64,000 nucleotides of DNA, taken from positions 29,267,084 through 29,331,083 of the forward strand of contig NC_036462.1 in the NCBI RefSeq assembly GCF_002775205.1, in the 5' to 3' direction. How positions within the stretch are numbered: position 1 is the stretch's first letter; each line of letters starts with the position of its first letter. The notes beneath the pieces were generated by a model. That model searched no databases. It was given only the letters and a program-made list of their open reading frames with translations, and had not been told where the DNA came from. Positions 1 through 14,200 of the stretch are shown piece after piece. This DNA comes from Xiphophorus maculatus (taxonomy: Eukaryota; Chordata; Actinopteri; Cyprinodontiformes; Poeciliidae). Position numbers and translations under genes: made by a program.

Positions 1-152
1 AATTGAAAAATACTGCAAGAAAGAAACATGAATATCTAAAAGAGTTAGATGATTAAAGAACAACAAAAGACAGCAATCGTGATGGTATTAAATAAAAATA
101 ATCTGGATTATAAAAAAAAAAAAAAGGTGTCTTTGTTCCCCTTCCGACTGAC

Positions 153-493
153 CTGAGACCTTCTTGTTAACGTGGCGTTTGCTACTGGTGCTGCTGTCTT
201 GCTTCTTGTCTGCAGGGAGGCCCTTGCCGTTGGGAATGGGACCAGATACCAGCAATGGAGGCTTTTGTATGAGGGGACAGTTAAGGCCTGGTTTAAGGGC
301 TGATGATGATGATGACGGCAATGATGAGGACGACAACGACGTGGGAGCCGTGATGGCGGCAGTGCTCACAGTGGTGTTAGAAGAGGGCGTAGAGGAGGAG
401 GAGGAGGAGGAAGTGGCGGGGGCGGAGGAAGCCTGCAGCGGCTTCGCTGACGACTCCACCTTCAGGTGCATCTTCTCCACCTTCACAGCTGGG
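153..493 (-). CDS. atxn7: atxn7 fifth coding exon in the window
   Basis: It encodes [13 protein letters not shown], then a serine/threonine/alanine low-complexity stretch, then [13 protein letters not shown] and [11 protein letters not shown], which are ataxin-7 landmarks. The acceptor is CTTCCAG; the donor GTCAGT follows VNKKVS. It ends in phase 1, so the next exon, off the left edge, should open with the remainder of a glutamate codon and then the SCA7-domain lead-in. Confidence 0.9.
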
Positions 494-3400
494 CTGGAAG
501 AGAAGGTTACAGATATGAAATGTGAAAACCGAGAAAGCTGAGGCCAATTTTATGGATCTGAATATAACATTTTTTGAAATATCTGTATTTTTCTTCTTTT
601 CCCCACCAGTGCACTCCTTGGGTTTCCATATTTTGGAGTGATTTCTGGCAGCCATCTTGTTTGGCAAGCATGTTTTCCAGCTTCTGTTTATTTTGACTTT
701 ATATTCATATCAACTTCAGGATACAATTCATTTATTATTATTTTTAATTACGAGAATAAAGTCATAGGTTTAGGAATTTGATGAGAACTTGACCACAACA
801 AATAAAAGATTTAAATGAGAAATGTTCTCATCCTGATATCAGTTTTACAGGCAAGGACATATTTCATCTTTTACCACATCAGCATCTAATTATAATCAGC
901 AACGACTGAGTCTACGTTGAAGAAAGAATCACACAGACTGAGCTGGTCATGTCAGATCTAGAAGCTTTTTTCCCATTAAACCCATTTTTTTCCTCTTAAT
1001 TTTAAGATGTTATTCTGGAAAAATTCCATCATTATTCTGTTAATATTATGACTTTATTCTAATAATTAAACAAAAATAATTAAACACTTGTACTCCGTTG
1101 CACAACTCTCAGAAGCGACGACTGAAATAAAAGCCACTCTTTGAAAATATTTTCTGTCATTTGCAACTTCTTTTTTAGAAAAGAAAGCAAGACAGAAACA
1201 TTTATTAAAATCGGATCATGTGTGGGGAAAAAAAACTGAGATTTTATTTTTAAGCCAAATCACCCAGTCCTACAAGTATCAAATCTTTTGTTAGAATCAC
1301 TAATGCAGAAGGAAGAAAATTGTGAGCGAGAGATGTGGAACCATGAAAGGGCCTGTTTGGACAAACCCGATCATTGACCTAAACCAACAAAAAGTTTGAT
1401 ACCTACAGTACAGACCAAAAGTTTGGACACACTTTCAATTGAATTCAATGAGAAGGTGTGTCCAAACATTTGGTCTGAACTGAATACAGACCAAAGGTTT
1501 GGACACACAGTTGTGTCCAAACTTTTGGTCTGTACTGTACATACAAGAAGTTCATGTTGAACAACAAAGAATTCACAACTCCCATATAAGTTGGAACAAC
1601 AAAAAAGATTAAAACTTACATTTTGTCAGATGGGCCCGTCCTGCACGTGGCGTGGGGAGGTCTTCGCTGAATGGTTTGCAGCTTGTCTTTGGCTGATTTC
1701 GGAAATTTGGGATTGGAGGAGGACGACAACGAAGACGACGACGACGACACGCTGGAGAGGGCGGTGGATGTTCGGCCGGGGATCCCTCCGCTTGGAACTC
1801 CGGCCACAGAGCCCGAGCTCAGTCCGCTGCCGGCACTTCGGTTTCTGCCCGACACCGGGAAGGGCGACGTGGAGACCGGCTTGCTGTTGGAACTGTGCCT
1901 TCTCTCTGCAATGACGGCACAAAACAGACTGAAATCAACAAAACCAGTATGAGCAATGAAATTGCTCTAGGTGGGTAAAGGACCCAACGATTGTAGTCAA
2001 GAATAGCAGTACTCCAACATATCTTTACTCAAGTGAAAGGTAACTGTCCAAGAAATTACTCGAGTAAGAGTAAAAAAGTATTTGCTAAAAAGTCTACTCA
2101 AGTAGTGTGTAACTGATCAAATTATCAGCAATATTTGAAAATTGCATCATCAGATGGACCAAAATGTCAAATTAAGTGGAATTTCTGGTATTTCAAGGAT
2201 GAAAATAGCAATAATTCATATAAGTAATAACAAAATTAGGCAAAATAAAATTTTTCCAAATCAGTTTTTCACAAAAAAAAAAAAAAACTTAAGAAACTAA
2301 CAAAAACTGCAGGTATGCAGGGGATGCTGTGGTGGCGCAGGGGCAAAGCAAGACCCACATATTAAGGCTTTATTCCTCGTGGCAGTGGTCACAGGTTCGA
2401 TTCCCGGCCTGGCGACATTTGCCGCATGTCTTCCCCCTCTCTCATTACCCTGTTTCCTGACAGACTACTTTCAAACAAAGGCCAACAAAACCTTTAAAAA
2501 ATCTGCAGGTCTGTGTCTGGTGAATCTTTGGTTAAAATGGTTTGTTCTTCGTTCCAGTGTGTAGAGAATCCAGAAAGTTTACTCAAGTAATAGTAGCAAT
2601 ACTTCATAATACATTTACTCAAGTAAAAGTAAAAAGGACAGTGTAGTAAAAATACTCCTAAAAGTACTTTATTTTCCAAAAAGTTACTCAAGTAAATGTA
2701 ACTAGTTACTGCTGAGCTCTTATGAGATTTTCTTAGACACAGTCAGACTAGATCACAATGAGGCATGAACAGGCGAACAGAGACGTGAATATTCTTCTTT
2801 AAAGCATTGGACAGGTTTCCCCCTAACAATAAGAAAAGGAGCATTTGTGATTCATGCCTCCACAGCCTGAAATAGAAGCAGCCAATAGGTCAAAAGCTTT
2901 ATTTCCAGACTGAGCATCAACTCAACAGCTGCCGTGCAGACTGATAAAAGGCTGCACGGGAGGAGGAAAGGTTAGGGTGAGTCTTTGTTGTGGAGGGGAA
3001 AAAAAGGGACAAAAATAGAAGAATGAAATATCACACATCAGACCCAAAACAAACTCTGATCAGTTGAGGAGTTTCCAGAATGAAAGACTTGGTCGTGTTT
3101 CAGAGCTGGTCCAGAATCCCAGGAGGCGACCCCAGAACGTCGGGTCTCGTAACGGGACTCTCAGCTGCTAATTTTAGAAATAAAGCAAATCAGGGGTCTG
3201 AAGACAAATTCAGCATTTACTCTGACGTAGTTCTCGTTGATGTCCTCTGCTCCAACACAAGAGATAGAAAAATGTTTTTAACACTGAAGCTTAGTCTGAA
3301 TTTTTATCAGACAGGTCTACTATGACAAGAGTATGGAAGCTGCAATAAGCACAAACTGCAAGGAAGGAAAAGCGCATGGAGAAGAAAGACAAGAAAGGAA

Positions 3401-6400
3401 TCAAAAACAGGGAGTAAGGAGATGACATTTGTTGTATCGTTTATCAAGAACAATTTATTATAAGAATTAAAATTTATTGTGATGATAAAATTTCACTGGT
3501 CGTAAATAAAAATAAAAAAAACTGACAGTATGATCGGAATGTTATTTTTGCTAATTTCTCCACAATGTTTGTTCCACAAGAGCATCAATAAATATCAGTG
3601 AATTTGACAAAAAGATTAAATGCAGTTACAGTGTGCAGCTTAGTGACACAACACACTTTTTTTATTAAGTGGAGAAGAGAAGGTCAGATAATTTGGAATA
3701 TTACCAATAAATAGGTTTTTTTTTTGTTTTTTTTTAAAAACACACAAATCAAATGCCACACTTCCATGCTGGTTAAAACATCACAGCAACACCTAAAATA
3801 TCCTAAATATATTCAGAATACACTTGTCAGTAAATAAAGCATTTCAAATGCTTTCATCCAAGAAAAAAACCCAAAACATATTTGTGGAAGTCTATTAGAC
3901 CAGATCTGCACCTGTTCAACAAATTCATACTGTAGAAGGGCAGAAAAGTGAACGGGCGCTTGCAGAGTCCCGTCCTGTAGTTAGCGACTCCCTCCCTTCC
4001 CCCTGCTGGGATCAGCCGCAGAAGCTCAAACACCTTCCAGAAGACAGATGGGCTCAAAGAAGCACGTTCACATCATATTGAGACGATCTGGATGGTACCG
4101 AGATCAGTGCTTCTGCCCCGGTGTTAACTCCGCATGGGGTCTTCCCATAACGACATCAGAGGGAAGAACATGGGAGTAAAAGCTCAGCAAGAGACCTGCT
4201 AATCTATATGGCCGCGTACGGCTGCAGAGCTGCACTTTAATTTGACACTTTTGTTGCAGAGTTGAAACAAAATTTGAAAAAAAATTCAAACTGAAGCGTA
4301 TCTGCAACTAATTTGATACAAAAAGTGAACCAAGAGAGGGGAAAAAAGAGAAAACTGCAATCTTGCAATTTGAAATTCAGCGCTGCAAATACGAGGATTT
4401 ACTGCAGAGGGTGAATCCTCGGCTACTGAAAAGCTACAATTTCATCAAGGTTTTAATTTCATTTACTGCCAGGGGACTAACCTCCAGGTTCCCCCCCCAT
4501 GTCTCAAATTAACAATCACCCTGACAGGATTGACAACCAATCTACACGGTGAAGCAGATCAGAAATAATATATCCCACACTGGTGATAATGTTTAACGAT
4601 GTAGGAGGAGTCAAGTGAACATTGTTAGCATTATTGTAGAGGTAATTCCTTGCAGGAGCACTGCACTGTTCTGCCTCCCCCTGGTGGCTGACCTTGACAA
4701 GAGTTACAGGTGTTACACTTTAGAAAGGATAAAAGGTACTGAGAAGAATCCACTGACAAATACTAGCATTAAAATGGTACTTTATCAAGTATTTATTTAG
4801 AAAAAAAAATGGAAGGCACCTTTGATTGAGACTGAACTTCAGTCTCAATCAGCTGTCCTGGAACAGCTCCAATGACATGATTTTGCATTGATTTTAAAAA
4901 TGTTTGTCTGGCCCCATCTTGTGTGTAAAAGAGGTCCTTCCTCTTTTAAAAATAATTTACAGTACATATGTGGAGATTCTTTTAAAAATTAACTAGCTCT
5001 TATTTTACTTTTTATTGACCAGGAATAGTCAATGTAAATGTTTTTTTTTCCTTTTAGTGCAATTTACTCATTTTGCTTTTTGTGCATTTCTTCAAAATAT
5101 TTTGCACTTTAGTCAACTTATCTAATTAAATGTGTTATATATGTACAATTGACATCAACAGTGACATCGGACGCGGGAGTTTTTGTTAAATTATCTTTAA
5201 ACAGGTGTGAAGCATGGCTTTGCCTAATGTAGTTGAAATAGAAGATACCCCAGCTACTCTTAAATCATTTATCTGGCAGTATTTCAGGTTTCTGGTAGGA
5301 ATGAGAAATGGCAACGGATGATAGACAAGATCAATATGTAAGAACAACGGATGGCTGGACGTCACTATCACAGCAACAGCAACTAGGAAACAGTAAATGT
5401 TGTACTGCAGACCATGTACAGTTGAAGGGCTTTCCTAAAGTCTGAAGAGAAACAAAGAAATCCAAAAAAAGAAAAACATCAGGTTGTTGACTTTGTGGCA
5501 AAGCAATGGATTAAAAGCATTTTTTGCAACACAAATTTGATATTTTAACCTTCAAGATAACAGTGTGTACTAAAATGTTATTTTATTAATCAAATCGTAG
5601 CATTTTTTTAAAAATCTGTATATTGCTAAATCATTTTTAAATGTACTCAATATTAGTTAACTTTAACAAGTACCCATCCAATGTAGAGACAGCTGTTTAT
5701 TCACTTTTTAACAGTTTGTAAATGGGAATTTTATCAATGCTTTCTGCCACAACTGACCTTTTGAGGACATTTATGCTGATATGGCCCGAAATGATAATGC
5801 ATCTGACACCCCTGCTTTACCTGGTAACTACACAAATAAGCATCAGCCATCAACTGTAACATAAAAACATCCATTAAATATCCTCAGAAAGAACAAAACA
5901 AGCCCCATGACTCAGAGGCTGTACATCTATCAGCAGCATTCCCAAGACCTTGACTTAAGTTTTGTAAACCCAGGCTCACAATGTCGTGACAATCAGCCTT
6001 TGAGTGACACTTACCGTAGTGTGCTTGGAAGGCTTGTGGCTTGACCACATGACCGCAGTGGCTGCACATCACCAGGTAGAAGTCGTCCTGTGCGGGACAC
6101 TGACCAAATATGGGCATGTCTGTAAGAGATGCAGAGAGCACTAGTTAAGGAGGGGAAAAAAAGTTCAACCTGCATTCATCACATTCATTTATCTCTGAAA
6201 CAGTCATTTGTTGTAATAACTTTGTGGTGGCTCCAAACAGGTTCATTTCAGCATAAAGGAACTCCCTTTTTTATGTGCATGAATGAAAAGAACACCAGAC
6301 CACAAACTGTTAGCAATTTAGTTTTAAAAGCTAATTTACACATTACAATATATTTCTTTAGTATGTTGCAGAGTTACAGACTACTTTGTGTCAAACTGCC

Positions 6401-9400
6401 AAGTAAAATCTGCAGAAGGGACTTTGCTCTTACATGGGAGGGAGCTGGAAACACGGATCAGCAATAGGTTTCTATTCACCAAGGAGAGCAGTGACAACGT
6501 AAAAATAAGAGAAATGCTGAGGTAAATGAGATAAGAATCAAAAACAGGTTACTCAAACCTACAGACTGAATAAAGTTTTACCCATGGTGCTAACTGGACC
6601 CCTTTACAGACAGAAAGAAAACTGGTGGCAACAGAAAGCTGGATTTTTTTGTGCAAAAGCTGATTGTTACGTTGGACGTTAGGAATCTTTGGTCTAATTA
6701 AAAATTTTAAAGACTTCAAGCCCGTATAAACTCAATTCGTGACATTGACACAACTTTTTCTTTACCAAGTCCCAACAAGTCCAAAACACTTCCCAAAAGC
6801 TGTTCGATAGAAATATGTGGGATCAAATAAATGTGGCTGCACATCAAACCACAAACTCTGAGGGAAGGGACAGAAGGGGGCGTAGAAGAACAACTCAGTG
6901 CTATACTTGCCAGGATAATCATCAATGAAAAATCTGATAGCTTTTATTTATGGACACAAATCTTTACTGCAGCACACTCAGCTTAGTTTTAATGAAAAAC
7001 AATCATTAACAACAATGGGAGAAAAAAAAAACATGCTACATTGTCTTGCTTTGGATTCAGACCCATTAACCCTCCCCCCCCCATTTTGTCAAGTGACAAA
7101 CAAAACTTCAAAGCATTTCATTTATTTAAATTCACAAAGATAGGGGAGCATATTTTTCAACATATTCAACAACAACAAAAAAGTAACTAAACTGGAAAAC
7201 CAAAGGCATCACAAAGACTACAGCACACACAGCACACGTTAGAGAGGATGGAGTTTAACATGTTTCAGTCAATATGGAAAATGCTGAGCGTGGCAGAGAA
7301 ACTCCACATGACCATGAAAACAGCATTTGCATTGAGAAACAAAGTGGTGGCAGAAGCATGGTGTGGGAAGTCTTTATCCAGCCGGGACAGGGACGTTGGT
7401 CAGAGTTGTTGAAAATATACATGCAGTGAAATGCAGGTGAAGTAGGGCTGCTGTAAACGAATATTTTAGTAATTGAGTAATCTATCAATTATTCTTACGA
7501 TTAATCGAGTAATCGGATAAAAAAAATTGATGAAATAAAATATTGGTAAATCTGGCATAACACCGGTGTTACTATCGGATATCAATATCAGTCTAATTTT
7601 TCACATTTGAACTTCCCTAACAGTTACTTTTTTGTAGTTTAGAAAACTAACCTGTACCAATAACAGCTCACTTTCTAAGTTAACCAGAAGAAAAGTTATA
7701 CAAAGATCTGAAATTATATTTAATTTAATCATAAAGAGGCAGGCTCACAAATACGCTTATAAAAAATGTCTATGTTTCAGCTTTAGTTTATGTATTCATC
7801 TTGAGTGAGTTTATTAGCTGAATTCTCACCTTGCCCCATACCTGTCAAGCTTCGGGTTTGAGAATACAGGAAATGTCGCCTGGTGTGGGGGCTTGGGCTG
7901 GTGGGGGCGGAGGGCAGGCGAACGTAAGATGGGGGTGGAAATGCGAACGAACAAACCTAGTGTGTGTGGGGGGGGAAGGAGGCAGGAGGGGAGACACGAC
8001 CGGTAGGCCAGGGCCAGGAAAGTAAAAATGGGGGCAACAACTCGTGATATTTACGGCATCTTCGTTCGTCACACTCAGAAACTCATCTACCAGCCATGTA
8101 CTGCCACGATGATTTCCGCCACCCGTTTGTTGAGACCGGGATGATATGAAATTTATTGTGTGGTTCATCCGTAAAGCTACACTAACACTTTAACCATCAA
8201 CTACTCAGCCGCCCGCCGTGTTCAGTCTATCCGCTCACCTGTATAAATACTCCCGCAGCGCTCTTCTCACCGTTCACTTTGGACTAGCAGCTCCCAGAGG
8301 AGAAAAGCTGCCGTACTCCAGGCATCGCGCCAGTCATTTTAAGGATGTCTATTGGTCCCCCCAAAACGATGAAAACCTGGGCTTTATCATTAATCAATAA
8401 AATCCCCACGGGCCGAACTTGAAAATTGGACGTTATGCCGCTAACACTTAGCTTTTGTCAACAACTCGGAGGCAGAAGTCAGAGCTACGTGTTCCGGCCG
8501 GAACACGGTGTGCTAAATAATAAAACATAAATTAATGAAGCTTCGAGGCAGGTAAATTTTCCTCGAGGAATTTTAGTATTCGAGGTACTCGAATCATTCG
8601 AGGAATCGTTTCAGCACTAAGGTGAAATTTTTTGAAATGGCCCAAAGTCCAGACCATCCAATTTTAATTTAAACTAAACTTGCAGCTGTAATTGAAGAAA
8701 GGTAGTGTGAGTGTGTTTGCTCGTTAAAGTAGCCTATTTAGGGACCATTTGTGGTATATTCGCTGACCTTCTGAAGACCATTGAGCTCTACAGGGGAAAA
8801 AGTCTGGTTCTAATGCAAAGGACCCCCTTTTTTAAGAGTTACGGGTTACATGTAGAGGTTTGATGTGGTTTAAGTATTTGGGTAAGGTTAGGGTAAGTGA
8901 TTGAGTTTGCCATAAATGCAGGTACGAAAATAAACAAAAGTCAACACAAAGTCCTAATATGGGTAGAATATTGGTAGAAATACAAACTTGTGTTTGCCAT
9001 TACGGACTACCCTCACAAAACATCCACATAAACTACACTGACTGTTGTAAAATGACCAAAAGTAAAAAAAAAAAAATTGTAAAAAAGGTTCGGTGTTTAG
9101 GAATAGTTTTACATGACGGTGTGTGTGCAGCCTCTCCGCCCACCAACTCCACCTTACACCCCACATGCCCCACTCCTTCAAATCGAGAACAGAGTTTCCG
9201 TGTTGAGAATCTACAGCCAGAATCAGAAACCACCTCATTAAGGAGGCTAATTAAGAGATTGCCTGAGGTGCCGGGATGAGTTGAGCAGAGGAGAGAGAGG
9301 ATACAAGAGAAGTGAAGTGGAGCCCCTCTCTCTCCAAGAGCTACTTGGCGATGGTTGTCAAGGGTTCTCCAAACATCACTGGCTGAGTATGGAAGGGAGG

Positions 9401-11210
9401 AGGGCCATTAAGCAAAGCATCTACCTGCTGGGCTCCCTCTCAGAGAGGTCAGCGGCAGTGTTTGGATGAATTGACAAGCCTGCAGCTTCTTAATATGTCA
9501 ATTGGTTGAATCCTGTCGGCCAAGTGTCTCCTTCAGTAGTCGTGGTGTGGAAAGGCTTATTGTAGAAAGTTTGTCATGACATAAAGAGGGGATAGTCTTC
9601 TGTAGGATATGAAAGGCATGTATTTTATCTAAAAATAAAGTGGACAATTTCTAAATCAGTCATTTCTGAAGTGATGTTTAACGAAACATCAGATTTTTTT
9701 GCTTCCAATATTCAAAGCCTGAGCTTACCAATTAAATGTTTCAGAGAGAACCCCTTCTCAACTTTGAGGCACAATGGAGTGATCTTTGCTTTTTTGTATT
9801 TTATTTTTCAACATCCCACCTTTAAGATACTTCACTGTATCAGCGATCCACATGCACCACAGAAAGACTAAAACAAAGTGACACGATTCCAAAGCTAGTC
9901 CAGAGGAATCGTGTTTTGTGATGCGCAGCAGGTAGCAGGTGGTGTGCTCTAAACCAGCAAAGTGACACAGAGACCTGGTAAATCCAAACTCAAAGATTTC
10001 TGAATGATTGTTCATTTATTAATGGGCTTTCTGTCAGTAAATCAAAGAAAATTATGTTAACTAAATATAAATCAAAAGAGCCATTTATTTGTACAGAAAT
10101 ACTCATTTTTATCTTAGATAATAGAATTTTAAAAAAGGCTAGAAACATTATTTGCTTACTTTGCTTTTCTCCTTAATGCTCCAGTATTTTATACTCTTAA
10201 GACAATCTTAGGGTGGGCAACTAGGCCTTCACTTTATCAGGAAAACATTTATTAGTGATTCTGCTGTTGGATTTTATAATAACATGACTTGTGACTAGAG
10301 CATCACATAAAGTATGGGGTATCAATGCAGTGCAAGTCTAACAAGCCTTAATATATTATTTGTATATTTAGGACTGGAAAATACTGCAAACATGCTGTCT
10401 TTTGTAACTGTGATATTGTGTACATGGTAACAACGGCAATTCAATATACTTTTAGCTCTAGGAGGAACCTTACAATGTGGTCTTCATTTATTAGGAAAGA
10501 CTGTGGCTCAGAGGGTAAGTGGTCGTCTTGCAATGATTGTAGGTCCAATTCCAGCTTCCTCCTGTAACACTTCACTTAACTTACCTACAGATCTGCGTAG
10601 GTAGGTTATAAATGTGTTGTGGCTCTATTGTAAAGCACTTTAAGTGGTCAAAATGACTGTAAAAGTGCTATACAAGTTCAGTTATTTACCATTTACAACC
10701 CATTTGAAGATGGTGGGGCAAAAAGGCCAGAAGAACATAGAAAACCCTAAACTCTAGCAAAGCTTGGGGTATAACAGAACCAAACAAAGAGCTGAGAACC
10801 AGGCCGAGGTCTTGGCAACACAAGAACGAAGAGGCGAAATCGAGCCTGCGAGTCTTAGAGGAAAACAGTGAGTCTAGTTAATTTCAGCATCCTCAGCCAT
10901 GGCAGTGATGGATGAGCTAGGTGTGATCGTAGCGGCTCTAACAGCCTCTGAGCGCCACACATGCTGTCTCAGTCTGGCCCGTGGCTGACAGTGGCGCTGC
11001 GCTTCCCAGCTTTGCTAACTGTGACAGAGCCACTGTAAAATTCATAAAAAACCCATAACAGACTGCCAAATTCATAAATCATTAATTGGCTTTTATTTCT
11101 ACGATGTGTGTGTTCTGGTAATGATCTGCGTAGAAACACAGCTATACCACAGGAGGAATCTAACGGTGACTCATAATGGAGGGGTGAAGTCATCCGCTTC
11201 TGGTACCCCT

Positions 11211-11246
<36 letters not shown>

Positions 11247-14200
11247 CAGACAGACAGTTTTTATGATGGCAAACTTCTGGCATGATCAGCATGTGTTGAT
11301 CAGGCTCTATGACACAGACAACCGTCATCGACAGACGCTGCTACATAACAAAGAACGTGGTCCAAGCTGCCTGCAAGTCAGCTAATCTAGCAGCCCTAGC
11401 AGAAATTTTAAAACGACCACTCTGCCTGTCAGTCTTCATCTGACCAGGGGAGGAATTAATCTGATATGCCGTCAAATGACATGTCCTCACAGAGATCCAA
11501 AGAAATCCCTCTAAAGACTAGTCACTACTTAAAATGGATGCAGAGAGACTATTAGAGCTAAAAGAGCCGTCTCTTTGAAGACATGAACACATGTGGCAAT
11601 AAAGCTGCGCTCCTGTCACTTGGAGCTTCCAGGAATAGTGTATTGGTCTTAGGATATGTACACAACACACCATGTTGACCAATGAGAATTTAATATTAGA
11701 TAGAGCACCAAACACAAGGCCTGGCTGTAATCCTTAACTTTCTGAAACTCGTGAAAAGTAAAGAAAGATTAGACTGGGATTGGGACTGCGCAGTAACAAC
11801 AAAACATGAGACAGAATGTTGATAATAAGACACAATAAATACACAGACAACTGTAAATGTTGTTCACAGCAAAAAGAAGAAAGATTGAGAATAGAAAGGG
11901 AAGATAATGGGGAAAAAAATCTAACTAGAGCTTCACAATATATTGAATCGCTATGGCAATATCAAGATTGCAAAGGACTGTTTGGATGCAACGTTTAGAA
12001 GGATATAAAATGTCAAGAGTTATGCGTTCATTCATTACTATCCGCAACATATCTGGCTAGTTAAATGACTTTTAACTCTCCCTCAACATCCACACCAGGT
12101 GCATTTCTTTAATCAATGAGGTACTAAAGTTCACAGAGAAACACGGGATTTGATGCTAAAGAATAAAAAGTGTTAATTGTAATCTACTTCAGTATTAGCA
12201 CTTTGCAGCATCAGTATTGCAATATTTTCCTAAAAGCCACTCACCTAATTTCAATTACATCTTATAGATCCTGTTTTGGCTATGTAAAAACTAATGATTC
12301 TCAGTGACAAGCCAAACGTCTTAATATACCCCTACAGCATCCAATGCTCTAAAGAGGATATTATTGCCATACAGCACATAATTACTTAACAGAAATGCTC
12401 TAATTAGACTTTTAGATGTTGATGCAGATTTCTGGTTTTATTAGAGGTCTGATTTGTCGATTAGAGGTCAGAAAACTGCCACATTTTAATCACTCGTCAT
12501 TTGGTCTGTGCATCACTACCTCATATCTACAACAATTCTTTGCATAATTGATAAAGCAATTAAGATAAAATGCCTGGTATATTGCGCAACCCTAATTAGG
12601 ACAAACTGTGATAAAAAGATGTTGGCTATTTACTTTTGAGTCATTTTTTTTAGATAATAAAAATGACTCATATTCAGAGTTGATACACAGATATTATAGG
12701 ACAACACAGACCGTCCAAAAACACCAGAGATCAACAGAAGCCTCCAATGAACTTCCTATGGAAAACCTGGTAGAGATCTTACAGCAGTGTGTTTTTCCAA
12801 AGAGAGCCGTGTCTATTGCATTCGGCACAGAGAAGGGGAGAACTGTGCAGGTGTTCAAGACATGGCAAACTTTGCCGCTGGTCACAAAACCAAGTAGGGA
12901 GGGCTCCAAACCTCTGCTTGAATGGAGCCTATATCAGCAAAAAGCACTTGCGTCATGTTTTCAGACTTAGAGGACAAGAAAGATCAATCTGCAGCTTACA
13001 TCTTTGACATACAAAGAGCTTAGGGTTGCTGAGGGACTGCACCTGTAGGCAAGAACTCTACACAGTTCACTTCTGGTCTATGCAGGTTAAACTTAAAATT
13101 CCTGCTCCTGGGACATCCATACCTTATGATCACATTGCTTTCACATCGACTTGACACTTGGGAGCAAGGCTGTTCCTGCAAGTGTTTAGGTTATAGAACC
13201 TCTGAAGCTGCTTGAGGAAGACAGTTCAGCATCAAATATGCAGACTGGTTACGGCTCAAATAGACATTCAGATCATACAAGTCAATCTAATGCAAATGTG
13301 ACTTCAAAACAAGCAGCTAAAATCACAGAAACAAAGGGGCTTGGTTTAAAAATCATTGTCATTGACATAAGCACTAGATGTGTGTTGGGCATTTCTTCAA
13401 TATTCAATAACATCTTGCCCTGTTCCATAGTGCAATCCTCTTTGTGGCCGTCGAAATCACGTCAACGCTTGTTGTACAGTTGTTGTTTGTCATCCTCATA
13501 TTATCTGCATCAGACTCTGCTGAACGTCGTACTCTGATGTGGTCTGAGCTTAACCTTTCACATCATGACCATCTCTGTTTTGTGCCTACCCAGTTATGCC
13601 GGATCATAGTCAAAATTCCTGTAACGACTCTGATCCGGGCGGACTCTTTTAGGTGAACATTTCTAGATCTCAGACTGAAAGCAGGACCTGACAGGGAGCT
13701 TGAGCAATCGGCTATCGACGATCACTAGACAAACTGCAATGTGTATCTGTGACTGGACCTCTATGGTTGTCCCTAATTTATGTGCAAAATTATTATTTCA
13801 GCTATTTGGACAACTGCTAAAGTTGCTGTTGTAAAACATTTTGGTTTTCTAAACTCGCATAACTTTACTCGGCCAGACACAACTAAAGCCAGGCTCATGG
13901 TGTGTAAATATTGGATGTCCGAATCTTTCCTTCTGAGGGAACGCTAAAAAACTCTCTAGTCCTGAGCTTGATTTGGTGTGTGACGCAAGTTCTTCTAATA
14001 ACTTCCAATAACCTTAAACTCAAAATCTAAATCTTGGCCTGCAATCAGGACAAAAATCAGTATACAAGACGTTACAAATATATAAATTATAAACCGACAT
14101 CAAGCAGCTCAGAAAGGCAAATGACCACATTCTGTGTGTCGTCTGCTCAAATATTTATAGATTGTGTATAACACCAGGTCTCCAGAAAAGATTCCTTTGA

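Larger units (their letters stand above)
1906..6014. other. atxn7 intron (4.1 kb)
   Basis: AT-rich intronic sequence holding the split repeat with its SINE (1960-2720) and a short perfect hairpin (4823-4851). Six-frame reading shows only short ORFs without recognisable domains. Confidence 0.6.

Noticed and set aside
164-541. Acidic 125-residue plus-strand ORF
   Set aside because: Antisense shadow of the serine-rich atxn7 exon; the D/E runs are complements of serine codons.
2320-2410. tRNA gene
   Set aside because: A and B boxes are present but no cloverleaf; sequence and tail are those of a SINE.
7831-8400. Glycine- and proline-rich ORFs
   Set aside because: They fall in the GC-rich centre of a hAT-like element and show no domain.
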